10,741 nucleotides of DNA, from the NCBI GenBank assembly GCA_027057815.1, contig JALURD010000160.1, positions 1 through 10,741 of the forward strand. The letters are read 5' to 3'. The notes beneath the pieces are model-generated. The model did not search any database. It had not been told where the DNA came from and saw only the letters and a program-made list of their open reading frames with translations. Position 1 is the first letter of the stretch. Every line of letters begins with the position of its first letter. Shown piece by piece: positions 5,754-10,741 of the stretch. The position numbers and the translations under genes are program-made. Source of the DNA: Acidilobaceae archaeon (GTDB lineage: Archaea; Thermoproteota; Thermoprotei_A; Sulfolobales; Acidilobaceae).

Positions 5754-5760
5754 GATAAAA
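5754..5760 (+). promoter_or_regulatory. TATA box for the tRNA-Met gene
   Basis: GATAAAA lies about 34 nt before the first base of the tRNA and just after the ahcY stop. Spacing and composition fit an archaeal stable-RNA promoter. Confidence 0.45.
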
Positions 5761-5790
5761 GCCCGCACCCACAATAGCGGCCCACGGCCA

Positions 5791-5898
5791 GGGCCCGTAG
5801 CTCAGCCCGGTAGAGCGCCCGGCTCATAGCCGGGCGGAGCCGGTCCGCTCTGGTGGGACACCGGGTGGTCGGGGGTTCAAATCCCCCCGGGCCCACCA
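5791..5898 (+). tRNA. tRNA-Met (CAU), intron-containing, CCA encoded
   Basis: Acceptor stem GGGCCCG (5791-5797) pairs with CGGGCCC (5888-5894); discriminator A5895; CCA encoded at 5896-5898. D stem GCTC/GAGC (5800-5803/5813-5816). Anticodon stem CCCGG (5818-5822) pairs with CCGGG (5861-5865), and the mature loop reads CTCATAA with anticodon CAU at 5825-5827. Variable TGGTC, T stem GGGGG/CCCCC with loop TTCAAAT. Removing the intron 5829-5859 leaves 77 nt with CCA. The G1-C72 pair argues against the archaeal initiator (which has A1-U72), so it is elongator Met. The agmatidine-modified tRNA-Ile2, whose gene also reads CAU, cannot be excluded by eye. Confidence 0.93.
5829..5859 (+). other. 31-nt archaeal tRNA intron at position 37/38
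   Basis: A complete bulge-helix-bulge can be drawn: central helix CUCA (5823-5826) with UGGG (5854-5857); 5' bulge U5827-A5828-G5829, cut after the second base; 3' bulge A5858-C5859-A5860, cut after the second base. The intron itself folds into a hairpin (5830-5834 with 5849-5853; 5835-5838 with 5844-5847; 5-nt loop). These are the substrate rules of the archaeal splicing endonuclease. The canonical site is one base 3' of the anticodon. Confidence 0.9.
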
Positions 5899-6052
5899 GC
5901 CTTCACCTTCGAATGCAAGTAATGCAAGTTAACCACTTAGCGCTATTGTAGCTAGAAGGTGTGGAAAAGAAGGTTAGACTCTGAGAGCTATTGAAGTGAA
6001 CATTAATTTAAGGATAGAACGAGACTAGGATGTATATAGGATCTAGAATATT

Positions 6053-7921
6053 TTAATGCTCTGTCGGCCTTCCGCGCCCGCGCACTCTCGCTTTGACTGT
6101 TTCTACTGCAACCTCGGCGTGGCGCGCCATCTCCCTTAGTATGTCGTTCTTTGTTATCGTGCCTATCACTCTTCCCTCTTCGTCGACAACGGGTATGCCA
6201 TCGACATTATTCTCTTTCATAAGTTCTATAGCCTTGAACACGTCATCCTTTGGTGATACGTACTGTTTCACAGGTACTGCTGCGTGTATTGCTAACAGTG
6301 GGGCTATAGTCACATACCTGGCCAGCTTTCGGCCGGCCCTAACTATTCTCCTTATCCAAATTAGTCTCCTGCTCTTCCTAGCCCTAAGTGCGTCCTCGAA
6401 AGCCACGAATGGCAGGCGGTTGGCTGAGATTACCCCTATGATTCTGGAGCCGTCGTAGACCGTCAGAGCGTCGAGGAGGAATGACTGCATCTTACGGATG
6501 GCGTGAGCGAGGCTATGGTGTGGGTGGACTATGCTTACTTTGCCGGGCATTATTACGTTCTCGACGAGAAGCCTCCCGGTCTGAGTCCTAGCGTATGCAT
6601 CAACTAAGTCATCCTTGGTTATGAATCCTATTAGGTTGCCTTCCTCATCCTCGACTATTGCGACCTCGCTACCGCTTGAGAGCATGTCTAGGGCGACCTT
6701 CTCTAGAGGATCGTCAGCCCTAACCCTTGGTATCTTAGTATTCATTATGAAGTCTATGAAGAACTTATCGTAAACCCTCCTTCTCCAGATGGGTCCTTTC
6801 AGTGCTATAGCTTTCAGCATGTCAAATTTTGATACTACTCCGACTATCCTGCCGGCCTCGTCAACTATGAGGAGGTGGTTGACCCTTCTCCTCAGCATTT
6901 CCCTTCTAGCATGCTCGACGGTGTCGTTAACCGTTATCGCTGGCAGTTCGGGCTTGGCTACATCTTTGGCTGTCAGGCCTGAAACCACGTAAACCTCCTC
7001 AGCTTTAACTGCAACCTGCTGGAGTAGCTCCCCACTACTCCGGTAGAGGATCCTCTCCTCCTTGGCCACAGGTATAGGCCTCTGCACAGGCTTCGCTGGG
7101 GCGCGGCCAGGCTTCCTGCCCTCCAGGTATGCCTTAACTATATCAGCTTGCGTTACTATGCCCACTATTCTACCTTCATCGTCGACGACTGGAACGAGGG
7201 TGAAATCATTGGTGACCATCACGGAAGCCACGTCTTCGACTGTGCTCCCCAGCTCAGCTACAACAACACCTCTCGTCATTACTCTCCTAGCCTTGGCGGG
7301 CGTAACTATTTTGCCTGCACGGATCTCTCTATGGAACCTCCATCTGCCCTTTCTAATCAGGTCGAAGGGCGTAATGATGCCTATGGGGGTCTTGTCCTCC
7401 ATGCTTCTGACCACTATGACAGCCGGGAGACCCTTGAAGACGAACTTGCTCCAAATCTTGTTTATGGGCGTGTCCGGCGTGACTATGTAGTCATCCAAGT
7501 CTTCTGTGGTCATGATTTCGGAGACTGTTTCAGCCTGAGGCTCATAGCCTAATCTTCTCAATGTATCAATAATATCTTTCATTGTTATAACTCCTACAAG
7601 GTTGCCATCATCGTCAACTACAGGGGCTTCGTAAACTCCGAAATCAGTCATGATTTTGAATGCTTCCTCTATACTCGTATCCGGCTTGAGCGTTGGGTGT
7701 TCTCTGGCCACGTCTTTAACTCTTAAATGTGATTTGGCGCTAGTCGGGATAATGGCTTCTATCCTTGTGAGAAAGCCTACGTATTTATCCTCTTTTTCAC
7801 TCTTAACTATGGGGATAATTCTCTCTTCTGTTCTACGGAAGAGGCTTCTAGCGTGTATTAGCGGAGTGTTGGGATATACTTTGACCTCTGGTTTTCTCGA
7901 AGCATCAGCTACCCTGACCAT
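6053..7921 (-). CDS. Protein of eight tandem CBS domains
   Basis: 622 residues containing eight CBS domains, that is four Bateman pairs, and no recognised enzyme or transporter domain. Approximate domains: 1-57, 66-121, 132-191, 210-266, 317-372, 385-441, 448-507 and 551-602. The adenosine/ribose-binding pattern GxxT/SxxD at domain ends is seen in domains 2-6 and 8 (GVITMKDI, GIITPFDL, GIVTQADI, GVVSKFDM, GFITKDDL, GTITKNDI). Domain 1 has Glu (GFLTRIEAI) and domain 7 Asn (GVISANRL), so those sites may be weakened. Two linkers stand out: a Pro/Arg-rich one (about 267-316) and a basic one (about 515-550). CBS pairs bind AMP, ATP, SAM or similar ligands, so this is plausibly a cytosolic nucleotide sensor acting on a partner. 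The ATG start has GAGGTGA (7928-7934) 6 nt upstream. No signal peptide or membrane helix is seen. Confidence 0.9.
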   Translation of the reverse strand: MVRVADASRKPEVKVYPNTPLIHARSLFRRTEERIIPIVKSEKEDKYVGFLTRIEAIIPTSAKSHLRVKDVAREHPTLKPDTSIEEAFKIMTDFGVYEAPVVDDDGNLVGVITMKDIIDTLRRLGYEPQAETVSEIMTTEDLDDYIVTPDTPINKIWSKFVFKGLPAVIVVRSMEDKTPIGIITPFDLIRKGRWRFHREIRAGKIVTPAKARRVMTRGVVVAELGSTVEDVASVMVTNDFTLVPVVDDEGRIVGIVTQADIVKAYLEGRKPGRAPAKPVQRPIPVAKEERILYRSSGELLQQVAVKAEEVYVVSGLTAKDVAKPELPAITVNDTVEHARREMLRRRVNHLLIVDEAGRIVGVVSKFDMLKAIALKGPIWRRRVYDKFFIDFIMNTKIPRVRADDPLEKVALDMLSSGSEVAIVEDEEGNLIGFITKDDLVDAYARTQTGRLLVENVIMPGKVSIVHPHHSLAHAIRKMQSFLLDALTVYDGSRIIGVISANRLPFVAFEDALRARKSRRLIWIRRIVRAGRKLARYVTIAPLLAIHAAVPVKQYVSPKDDVFKAIELMKENNVDGIPVVDEEGRVIGTITKNDILREMARHAEVAVETVKARVRGRGRPTEH

Positions 7922-7970
7922 TCCACTTCACCTCAGGCTGGTTAGAACCAACATTCTAGGGATAGACAAC

Positions 7971-7980
7971 GCTATATAAC
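7971..7980. promoter_or_regulatory. TATA box of the CBS gene, readable in both directions
   Basis: GCTATATAAC. On the minus strand it predicts a start near 7949 and a roughly 28-nt leader that includes the GAGGTGA ribosome site of the CBS gene. In the plus direction it lies about 35 nt before the ATG of the tiny ORF at 8010. Confidence 0.5.
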
Positions 7981-8009
7981 CATAATCTCGGATTGTTGTC
8001 CTTTAATCC

Positions 8010-8120
8010 ATGACCAGTATATGCGTTGTAATTGAGATAGTCTACGATTTGATAAATGCAATTTGGCTTGAAGCACTCTTCAAGGGTTGTATAGAGATAT
8101 ATGCCCCAAGAGCATCCTAA
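8010..8120 (+). CDS. Possible 36-residue hydrophobic small protein
   Basis: An ATG-started frame downstream of the 7971-7980 TATA element encodes a mostly hydrophobic helical peptide (for example ICVVIEIVYDLINAIWLEAL) and ends in TAA. It has no clear Shine-Dalgarno, would need an almost leaderless transcript, and resembles no family I know. It could be a small membrane peptide or noise in an AT-rich gap. Confidence 0.25.
   Translation: MTSICVVIEIVYDLINAIWLEALFKGCIEIYAPRAS
8091..8101 (+). promoter_or_regulatory. Candidate TATA for the zinc-ribbon gene with a long leader
   Basis: TAGAGATATAT at this position predicts transcription from about 8123, which puts the hairpin at 8128-8145 at the very 5' end of the transcript and leaves a leader of about 90 nt. 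Spacing argument only. Confidence 0.3.
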
Positions 8121-8127
8121 TTACCCA

Positions 8128-8145
8128 GGCTGGGGTTCGCCAGCC
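8128..8145 (+). promoter_or_regulatory. Leader hairpin with an alternative downstream partner
   Basis: GGCTGG (8128-8133) pairs with CCAGCC (8140-8145) across a 6-nt loop. A second GGCTGGG copy at 8178-8184 could capture the same CCAGCC instead, just before the ribosome site at 8198-8206. Two mutually exclusive helices upstream of a gene is an attenuator-like layout; regulation is inference. Confidence 0.3.
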
Positions 8146-8215
8146 CAACAACAGTGGCCGGTGCATTGAAACGCCAAGGCTGGGCTAGTGCGTGATAGAG
8201 GAGGTGTATGCGGTA

Positions 8216-8524
8216 ATGAATAACGAAGCAGTGCTATGCCCTCGATGCAAGATACCCATGGATTACGTAATGGAGGCAGAAAAGGTTGGAGCAGAGAGGA
8301 GGCTAACACGTTACTACCAATGCCCTGCGTGTAGGACAAAAATACTAGATGAAAGGATAACTATAAAATCAAACACAAAATATCTAATTATCACAATACT
8401 AGACTACTCGTCAAACGGGTCCAGGCCAATAATATCGACGCCTAGAGAAAGAATTAGGAGAGGACCCTCTAGAGGGAGATCCCTAAGAGTAGTTAAACAC
8501 ACGGCAGGGATCACAGCCAAGTGA
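8216..8524 (+). CDS. Two-knuckle zinc-ribbon protein of unknown function
   Basis: A 102-residue protein with an N-terminal zinc ribbon, CPRC (8-11) and CPAC (36-39), separated by a charged beta-hairpin-like stretch. A hydrophobic segment follows (KYLIITILDY), then a basic, Ser/Arg/Gly-rich C-terminus (RERIRRGPSRGRS) that would suit nucleic-acid contact. I do not recognise a named family. ATG 8216 is chosen because GGAGGTG (8200-8206) stands 9 nt upstream; the frame also allows GTG 8192, which has no ribosome site. Codons are markedly AT-rich (AAA, ATA, AAT) compared with the neighbours upstream of 6000. It probably has a structured leader and is followed by a U-rich terminator. The zinc ribbon is secure; a role in transcription or RNA binding is a guess. 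Confidence 0.7.
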   Translation: MNNEAVLCPRCKIPMDYVMEAEKVGAERRLTRYYQCPACRTKILDERITIKSNTKYLIITILDYSSNGSRPIISTPRERIRRGPSRGRSLRVVKHTAGITAK

Positions 8525-8530
8525 TTACCC

Positions 8531-8545
8531 TCTTTTTTAATAATT
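8531..8545 (+). terminator. U-rich terminator after the zinc-ribbon gene
   Basis: TCTTTTTTAATAATT begins 7 nt past the stop codon. Runs of T on the coding strand are the main termination signal for archaeal RNA polymerase. Confidence 0.6.
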
Positions 8546-8580
8546 TAATGGAACAAAACCTTAAAGACTCGTTATAGCAT

Positions 8581-8605
8581 TGCACTTATATTTAATCACA
8601 GTGCA
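8581..8605. promoter_or_regulatory. ridA promoter: TATA flanked by an inverted repeat
   Basis: TGCACT (8581-8586) and its complement AGTGCA (8600-8605) flank TATATTTA (8587-8594). A symmetric site wrapped round the TATA box would suit a dimeric repressor blocking TBP. The TATA lies about 55 nt before the ridA ATG. The 6-bp arms may be coincidental. Confidence 0.4.
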
Positions 8606-8647
8606 TTCTAAAAAAAGGCAAACGCTGGGAAAGCTTGGGTGGAGGGA

Positions 8648-9037
8648 ATGAAAGAGGCTGTCTTCACAGATAAAGCTCCTAAACCTGTAGGCCCGTATAG
8701 TCAAGCCATTATAGCTGGAGGCTTCATCTTTGTATCAGGCCAGATACCTCTAGACCCTGCTTCAGGCAAGCTAATAGAGGGTAGCTTCGAGGAAAAGGTC
8801 AAGAGGGTTATGGATAACATTAAGGCAATCCTCGAGGCAGCCGGGGCATCTATGGATGACATAGTCAAAGTTACAGTCTACCTGAAGGATATAAAGCTCT
8901 TCGCTGAATTTAACCGAGTTTATGCTGAATACTTCAAGGGGCCTCCTCCAGCGAGGGTAGTTGTCGAGGTCTCTAATTTGCCCTTAAATGCGGACCTTGA
9001 AGTTGAAGCTATAGCGTATATAGGCGGAAAAGAATGA
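8648..9037 (+). CDS. ridA: RidA family reactive enamine/imine deaminase
   Basis: Hydrolyses reactive 2-aminoacrylate-type enamines/imines formed by PLP enzymes such as threonine dehydratase, releasing ammonia; acts as a cytosolic trimer. The 129-residue length is typical. Motifs: PVGPYSQAI (13-21), FVSGQIP (28-34) and the active-site Arg103 in PPARVVVEV, followed by LEVEAIAYI at the end. The start is ATG 8648, which gives the family's N-terminus (MKEAVFTDKAPKPVGPYSQ); GGTGGAGG lies just upstream with GGTG at 6-nt spacing. The frame could extend to GTG 8639 but that would bury the ribosome site. A single gene with its own promoter; 13 bp separate its stop from that of the convergent neighbour. 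Confidence 0.95.
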   Translation: MKEAVFTDKAPKPVGPYSQAIIAGGFIFVSGQIPLDPASGKLIEGSFEEKVKRVMDNIKAILEAAGASMDDIVKVTVYLKDIKLFAEFNRVYAEYFKGPPPARVVVEVSNLPLNADLEVEAIAYIGGKE

Positions 9038-9050
9038 GGAAGTCGTGCAT

Positions 9051-9347
9051 TTATGAGAGCTGTTCTTTAGTTTTTTCGAGGGATATCCTGATTAAAGGGT
9101 AGTCCGCTATTATTACTATTCTTCCCCGGCTACCTCTTATCTCGATTTCATCTAGGCTACCTATAGAGTCGCCTAGTATATCGTTAAGTGCCTCTACTAA
9201 GTCGAGGGCTTTACTGGTGATAAGCTTAGCGTCCCGCCCATTGCCTGTCCAGTCGAGGAGGAATCCATCAGGATAGGAAGCAATTGCAATGACCTCTTCT
9301 GGACTAGACAGCGTAGTCCTCATCGGGACAGGCTGGGCTTCACTCAC
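9051..9347 (-). CDS. Roadblock/LC7-like small protein
   Basis: Predicted 98 residues. The order of elements (PDGFLLDWTG strand-turn, a long helix KALDLVEALNDILG, then EIEIRGSRGRIVIIAD and PLIRISLEK strands) resembles the roadblock/LC7 fold (dGxxiA ... helix ... hydrophobic strands). Roadblock proteins dimerise and act as partners or GAPs of small GTPases, but no GTPase gene is in this window. The frame is open to 9398 with ATG at 9359. I prefer GTG 9347 because GGTGATCC just upstream matches the 16S rRNA 3' end, with GGTG 6 nt from the start, like ahcY and ridA here. It is divergent from the VIT-like gene, with 113 bp between the starts. Family assignment is by eye and only moderate. Confidence 0.55.
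   Translation of the reverse strand: MSEAQPVPMRTTLSSPEEVIAIASYPDGFLLDWTGNGRDAKLITSKALDLVEALNDILGDSIGSLDEIEIRGSRGRIVIIADYPLIRISLEKTKEQLS
9062..9076 (+). terminator. U-rich terminator of ridA inside the convergent gene's end
   Basis: GTTCTTTAGTTTTTT lies about 25-40 nt past the ridA stop and within the last codons of the minus-strand gene, where it encodes Lys-Thr-Lys-Glu. One stretch would thus serve as coding sequence and as terminator on the other strand. Confidence 0.4.
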
Positions 9348-9430
9348 ACGGATCACCATTACCCAGTTAATTAAATGTATTAGGATATGTTGGGTCAAGC
9401 GGGGTGATACCCTACAAGTACTGGTGTAAT

Positions 9431-9441
9431 CAATAATTAAG
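9431..9441 (+). promoter_or_regulatory. TATA box for the VIT-like gene, leaderless start
   Basis: AATAATTAAG at about 25 nt before GTG 9461 places transcription start on the start codon itself. No Shine-Dalgarno is present, which agrees with a leaderless mRNA. Confidence 0.5.
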
Positions 9442-9460
9442 CGCTCTTACAGTATTAACT

Positions 9461-10135
9461 GTGAGCCGGATGCAAAGGGACTCCCTCCGCCCTTTGGGTG
9501 ATGAGTGGTTGGGTTTAGCCCTCAAGGTTAAGTCGTTTGTGGAGGACCTTAGGAGTGTGGTTAGGTATTACAGAGACGTGAAAGCTATAGCTAGGAGGAT
9601 GTTCGTGACTAATAGTTTTGACGGAATACTGGCGGCTATAGGCGTTGATGTCGGAGGGTTCTCGTCTAATGTTGACCCAGCCATTATAGCTATGGGTATA
9701 ATAGGCGGGGGCGTGGCTATGGGTGTGTTCAGCGGGGTTGTCGGCGTCTACCTATCCGAGAGGGCTGAGAGGCTGAAAGAGGTCTCAGAACTCGAAAAGA
9801 AGATGGCTAAATCCCTGAAGGGTACTGTCTACTGGAAAGCAGCTAAGATCGTGCCCCTATATGTGGCCCTCTGGAGCGGTTTAGGTGTGCTAATCTTCCC
9901 CACAATGATCGCTTCACCATACATTCTCGCCAATATCGGCTTAATCGGAGTTAAGACCGCCTTCCTGGCAAGCATAGTCTTAGCGCTATCTCTCATGACC
10001 CTTCTGGGCCTATACCTTGGAGCCATAAGCGGTGAGGGCCTAGTGAAGCCTGCTCTGAGAGCATTCAGTGTAGGCCTTGGAGGCGCCCTGCTAGTATGGA
10101 CCCTCAGGACAATACTGGGGATACCAATCGCGTAG
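9461..10135 (+). CDS. VIT1/CCC1-like integral membrane protein
   Basis: 224 residues. After a soluble basic N-terminus (1-50) comes NSFDGILAAIG (51-61), the TM1 signature of the VIT1/CCC1 iron/manganese transporters (FDG with the conserved Asp54). TM2 is about 73-97 and ends VYLSERAERLKEVSELEKK, matching the family's EYLSxRxxRE turn. TM3 is about 128-147, TM4 about 152-178 and TM5 about 200-222. Two departures: the Glu usually before YLS is Val96, and the cytosolic segment between TM2 and TM3 is only about 25-30 residues, shorter than the Glu/Met-rich metal-binding domain of plant and yeast members. The fold is likely; divalent-metal transport is uncertain. The start is GTG 9461, leaderless by TATA spacing; an internal ATG 9470 lacks support. 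It ends 6 bp from the convergent peptidase gene. Confidence 0.72.
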   Translation: MSRMQRDSLRPLGDEWLGLALKVKSFVEDLRSVVRYYRDVKAIARRMFVTNSFDGILAAIGVDVGGFSSNVDPAIIAMGIIGGGVAMGVFSGVVGVYLSERAERLKEVSELEKKMAKSLKGTVYWKAAKIVPLYVALWSGLGVLIFPTMIASPYILANIGLIGVKTAFLASIVLALSLMTLLGLYLGAISGEGLVKPALRAFSVGLGGALLVWTLRTILGIPIA

Positions 10136-10141
10136 CACACA

Positions 10142-10741
10142 TTATGAAACTTTAATTGTTGTTAAGGCTAATATCCTGACAAGGTTTGACAGCTCTTTCA
10201 AGGTTATGTACTCGTCGGGGGCGTGGGCCTTGGTGCCGTCGGGGCCGTAGCTTAGAACCTCGGATCCCACCTCAGTATAGTACCTGAGGTCGAGGCCTCC
10301 CGGACATATGACGGGCTCTGGCTTCCTACCTCTTACAGCCTCAGCCGCTGAGGCTAAAGTGTCGTATAGAACGCCCAGCTTGCTGACAGCAGGTTCCATG
10401 GACTGGAGCTTCTCAAGCTTAACAGTAGCATTGGCTGCTATAGCAGCCATCCTGGCTGCGGCTTCAAGTTCTTTATACACTTCATCTACGCTTTCCTCCG
10501 GAATGAGCCTCCTGTCTATCGTGAATTCGAACTCGCCTGGCACCTGGTTGGTCTTACCCCCGCCGGGTACCCCCGCTCTTCCTCCTATTGCGAACGTAGG
10601 GTACGACGCCTCCTCCGGGATTATCTTGTGCTTGCTCCTCCTCGTGGAGTACATGGAGGCTAGTATATCGCTTAGGGTCAGCGCGATCCTGGCCGCCGAT
10701 AGAAAGGCGTTGGAGCCTAGCCAGGGCGTACTGGCATGGGC
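10142..10741 (-). CDS. M20-family metallopeptidase/deacylase, 5'-truncated
   Basis: The frame is open to the right edge, so the N-terminal catalytic zinc residues lie outside the window; 199 residues are visible. The ATG at 10654 is internal, since the preceding codons continue the family sequence AHASTPWLGSNAF, the entry to the M20 dimerisation (lid) domain. That domain follows, with the PGEFEFTIDRRLIPEE strand typical of it. The C-terminal catalytic part carries GGLDLRYY, GPDGTKAHAPDEYI (the last metal-ligand His) and the closing helix. The family includes ArgE, DapE, carboxypeptidase G2 and aminoacylase 1, which hydrolyse amide bonds of N-acyl amino acids or peptides using two zinc ions. 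The substrate cannot be told from this part. Its 3' end is 6 bp from the VIT-like gene's stop. Confidence 0.9.
   Translation of the reverse strand, partial: AHASTPWLGSNAFLSAARIALTLSDILASMYSTRRSKHKIIPEEASYPTFAIGGRAGVPGGGKTNQVPGEFEFTIDRRLIPEESVDEVYKELEAAARMAAIAANATVKLEKLQSMEPAVSKLGVLYDTLASAAEAVRGRKPEPVICPGGLDLRYYTEVGSEVLSYGPDGTKAHAPDEYITLKELSNLVRILALTTIKVS

Noticed and set aside
5681..5896. Minus-strand ORF antisense to the tRNA with a GFEPPTTR-like sequence
   Set aside because: This is a well-known artefact of translating the complement of tRNA genes; the sequence is fully explained by the tRNA-Met and the end of ahcY.
5912..5929. Tandem AATGCAAGT x2 after the tRNA
   Set aside because: Only two 9-bp copies in an otherwise featureless 154-bp spacer (5899-6052); too short to call an attachment site, and no integrase or duplicated tRNA end is visible.
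7062..7552. Plus-strand ORFs (142 and 134 codons) inside the CBS gene
   Set aside because: Shadow frames of repeated CBS-domain sequence; no domain pattern or ribosome site.
8164..8172. Single CRISPR-repeat-like end (ATTGAAAC)
   Set aside because: Only one copy, no regular spacing and no second repeat nearby, so no array is supported.
9497..9503. C-box-like GTGATGA suggesting a C/D sRNA
   Set aside because: No CTGA D box within the next 60 nt and the site lies inside the VIT-like coding region. A similar minus-strand GTGATGA near 2450 in the SWIM gene has one CTGA but no C'/D' pair.

Overview
The window looks like chromosome from a hyperthermophilic crenarchaeon, most likely Desulfurococcales (Aeropyrum/Hyperthermus/Pyrodictium type); the genus is not resolved. 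The evidence is archaeal housekeeping genes (Sec61-beta, Elf1-like Zn ribbon, geranylgeranylglyceryl phosphate synthase, archaeal-type S-adenosylhomocysteine hydrolase), an elongator-type tRNA-Met with a bulge-helix-bulge intron, A/T-rich TATA boxes about 25-40 nt from starts, many GTG starts, and purine-rich Arg codons (AGG/AGA).

Layout. 1-996: 3' part of a radical SAM protein with a C-terminal helix-hairpin-helix, followed after 33 bp by rpiA (1030-1746). 1730-2100 (minus): apparent empty space that holds a decayed HEPN/MNT toxin-antitoxin pair. 2217-2588: small SWIM zinc-finger protein, ending tail-to-tail on Sec61-beta (2585-2746, minus). Sec61-beta shares a TATA region with a divergent MazG-type pyrophosphohydrolase (from 2827). 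3115-3240 (minus): an unlisted 41-residue ORF with its own TATA box. 3318-4404 (minus): elf1-GGGP synthase operon with an out-of-frame overlap. 4475-5722: ahcY, divergent from elf1 across a shared TATA. 5791-5898: intron-containing tRNA-Met(CAU). 6053-7921 (minus): a protein made of eight CBS domains and nothing else. 7922-8640: an AT-rich stretch with two tiny ORFs, a hairpin-bearing leader and a double zinc-ribbon-knuckle protein. 8648-9037: ridA. 9051-9347 (minus): a roadblock/LC7-like protein, divergent from a VIT1/CCC1-like membrane protein (9461-10135). 10142-10741 (minus): C-terminal part of an M20 metallopeptidase running off the right edge.

How it works together. Most of the window is housekeeping: secretion, transcription elongation, membrane-lipid headgroup synthesis, methyl-cycle recycling, pentose phosphate supply, and metabolite or nucleotide clean-up (RidA, MazG). 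Genes are packed tightly: stop codons are shared, TATA boxes lie between divergent starts, and 3' ends overlap. The less ordinary parts are the TA remnant, the 8xCBS protein, the small minus-strand ORF at 3115-3240, the structured leader at 8128-8184, and the roadblock/VIT-like pair. I did not find a mobile element, a CRISPR array or an obvious new multigene defence system.
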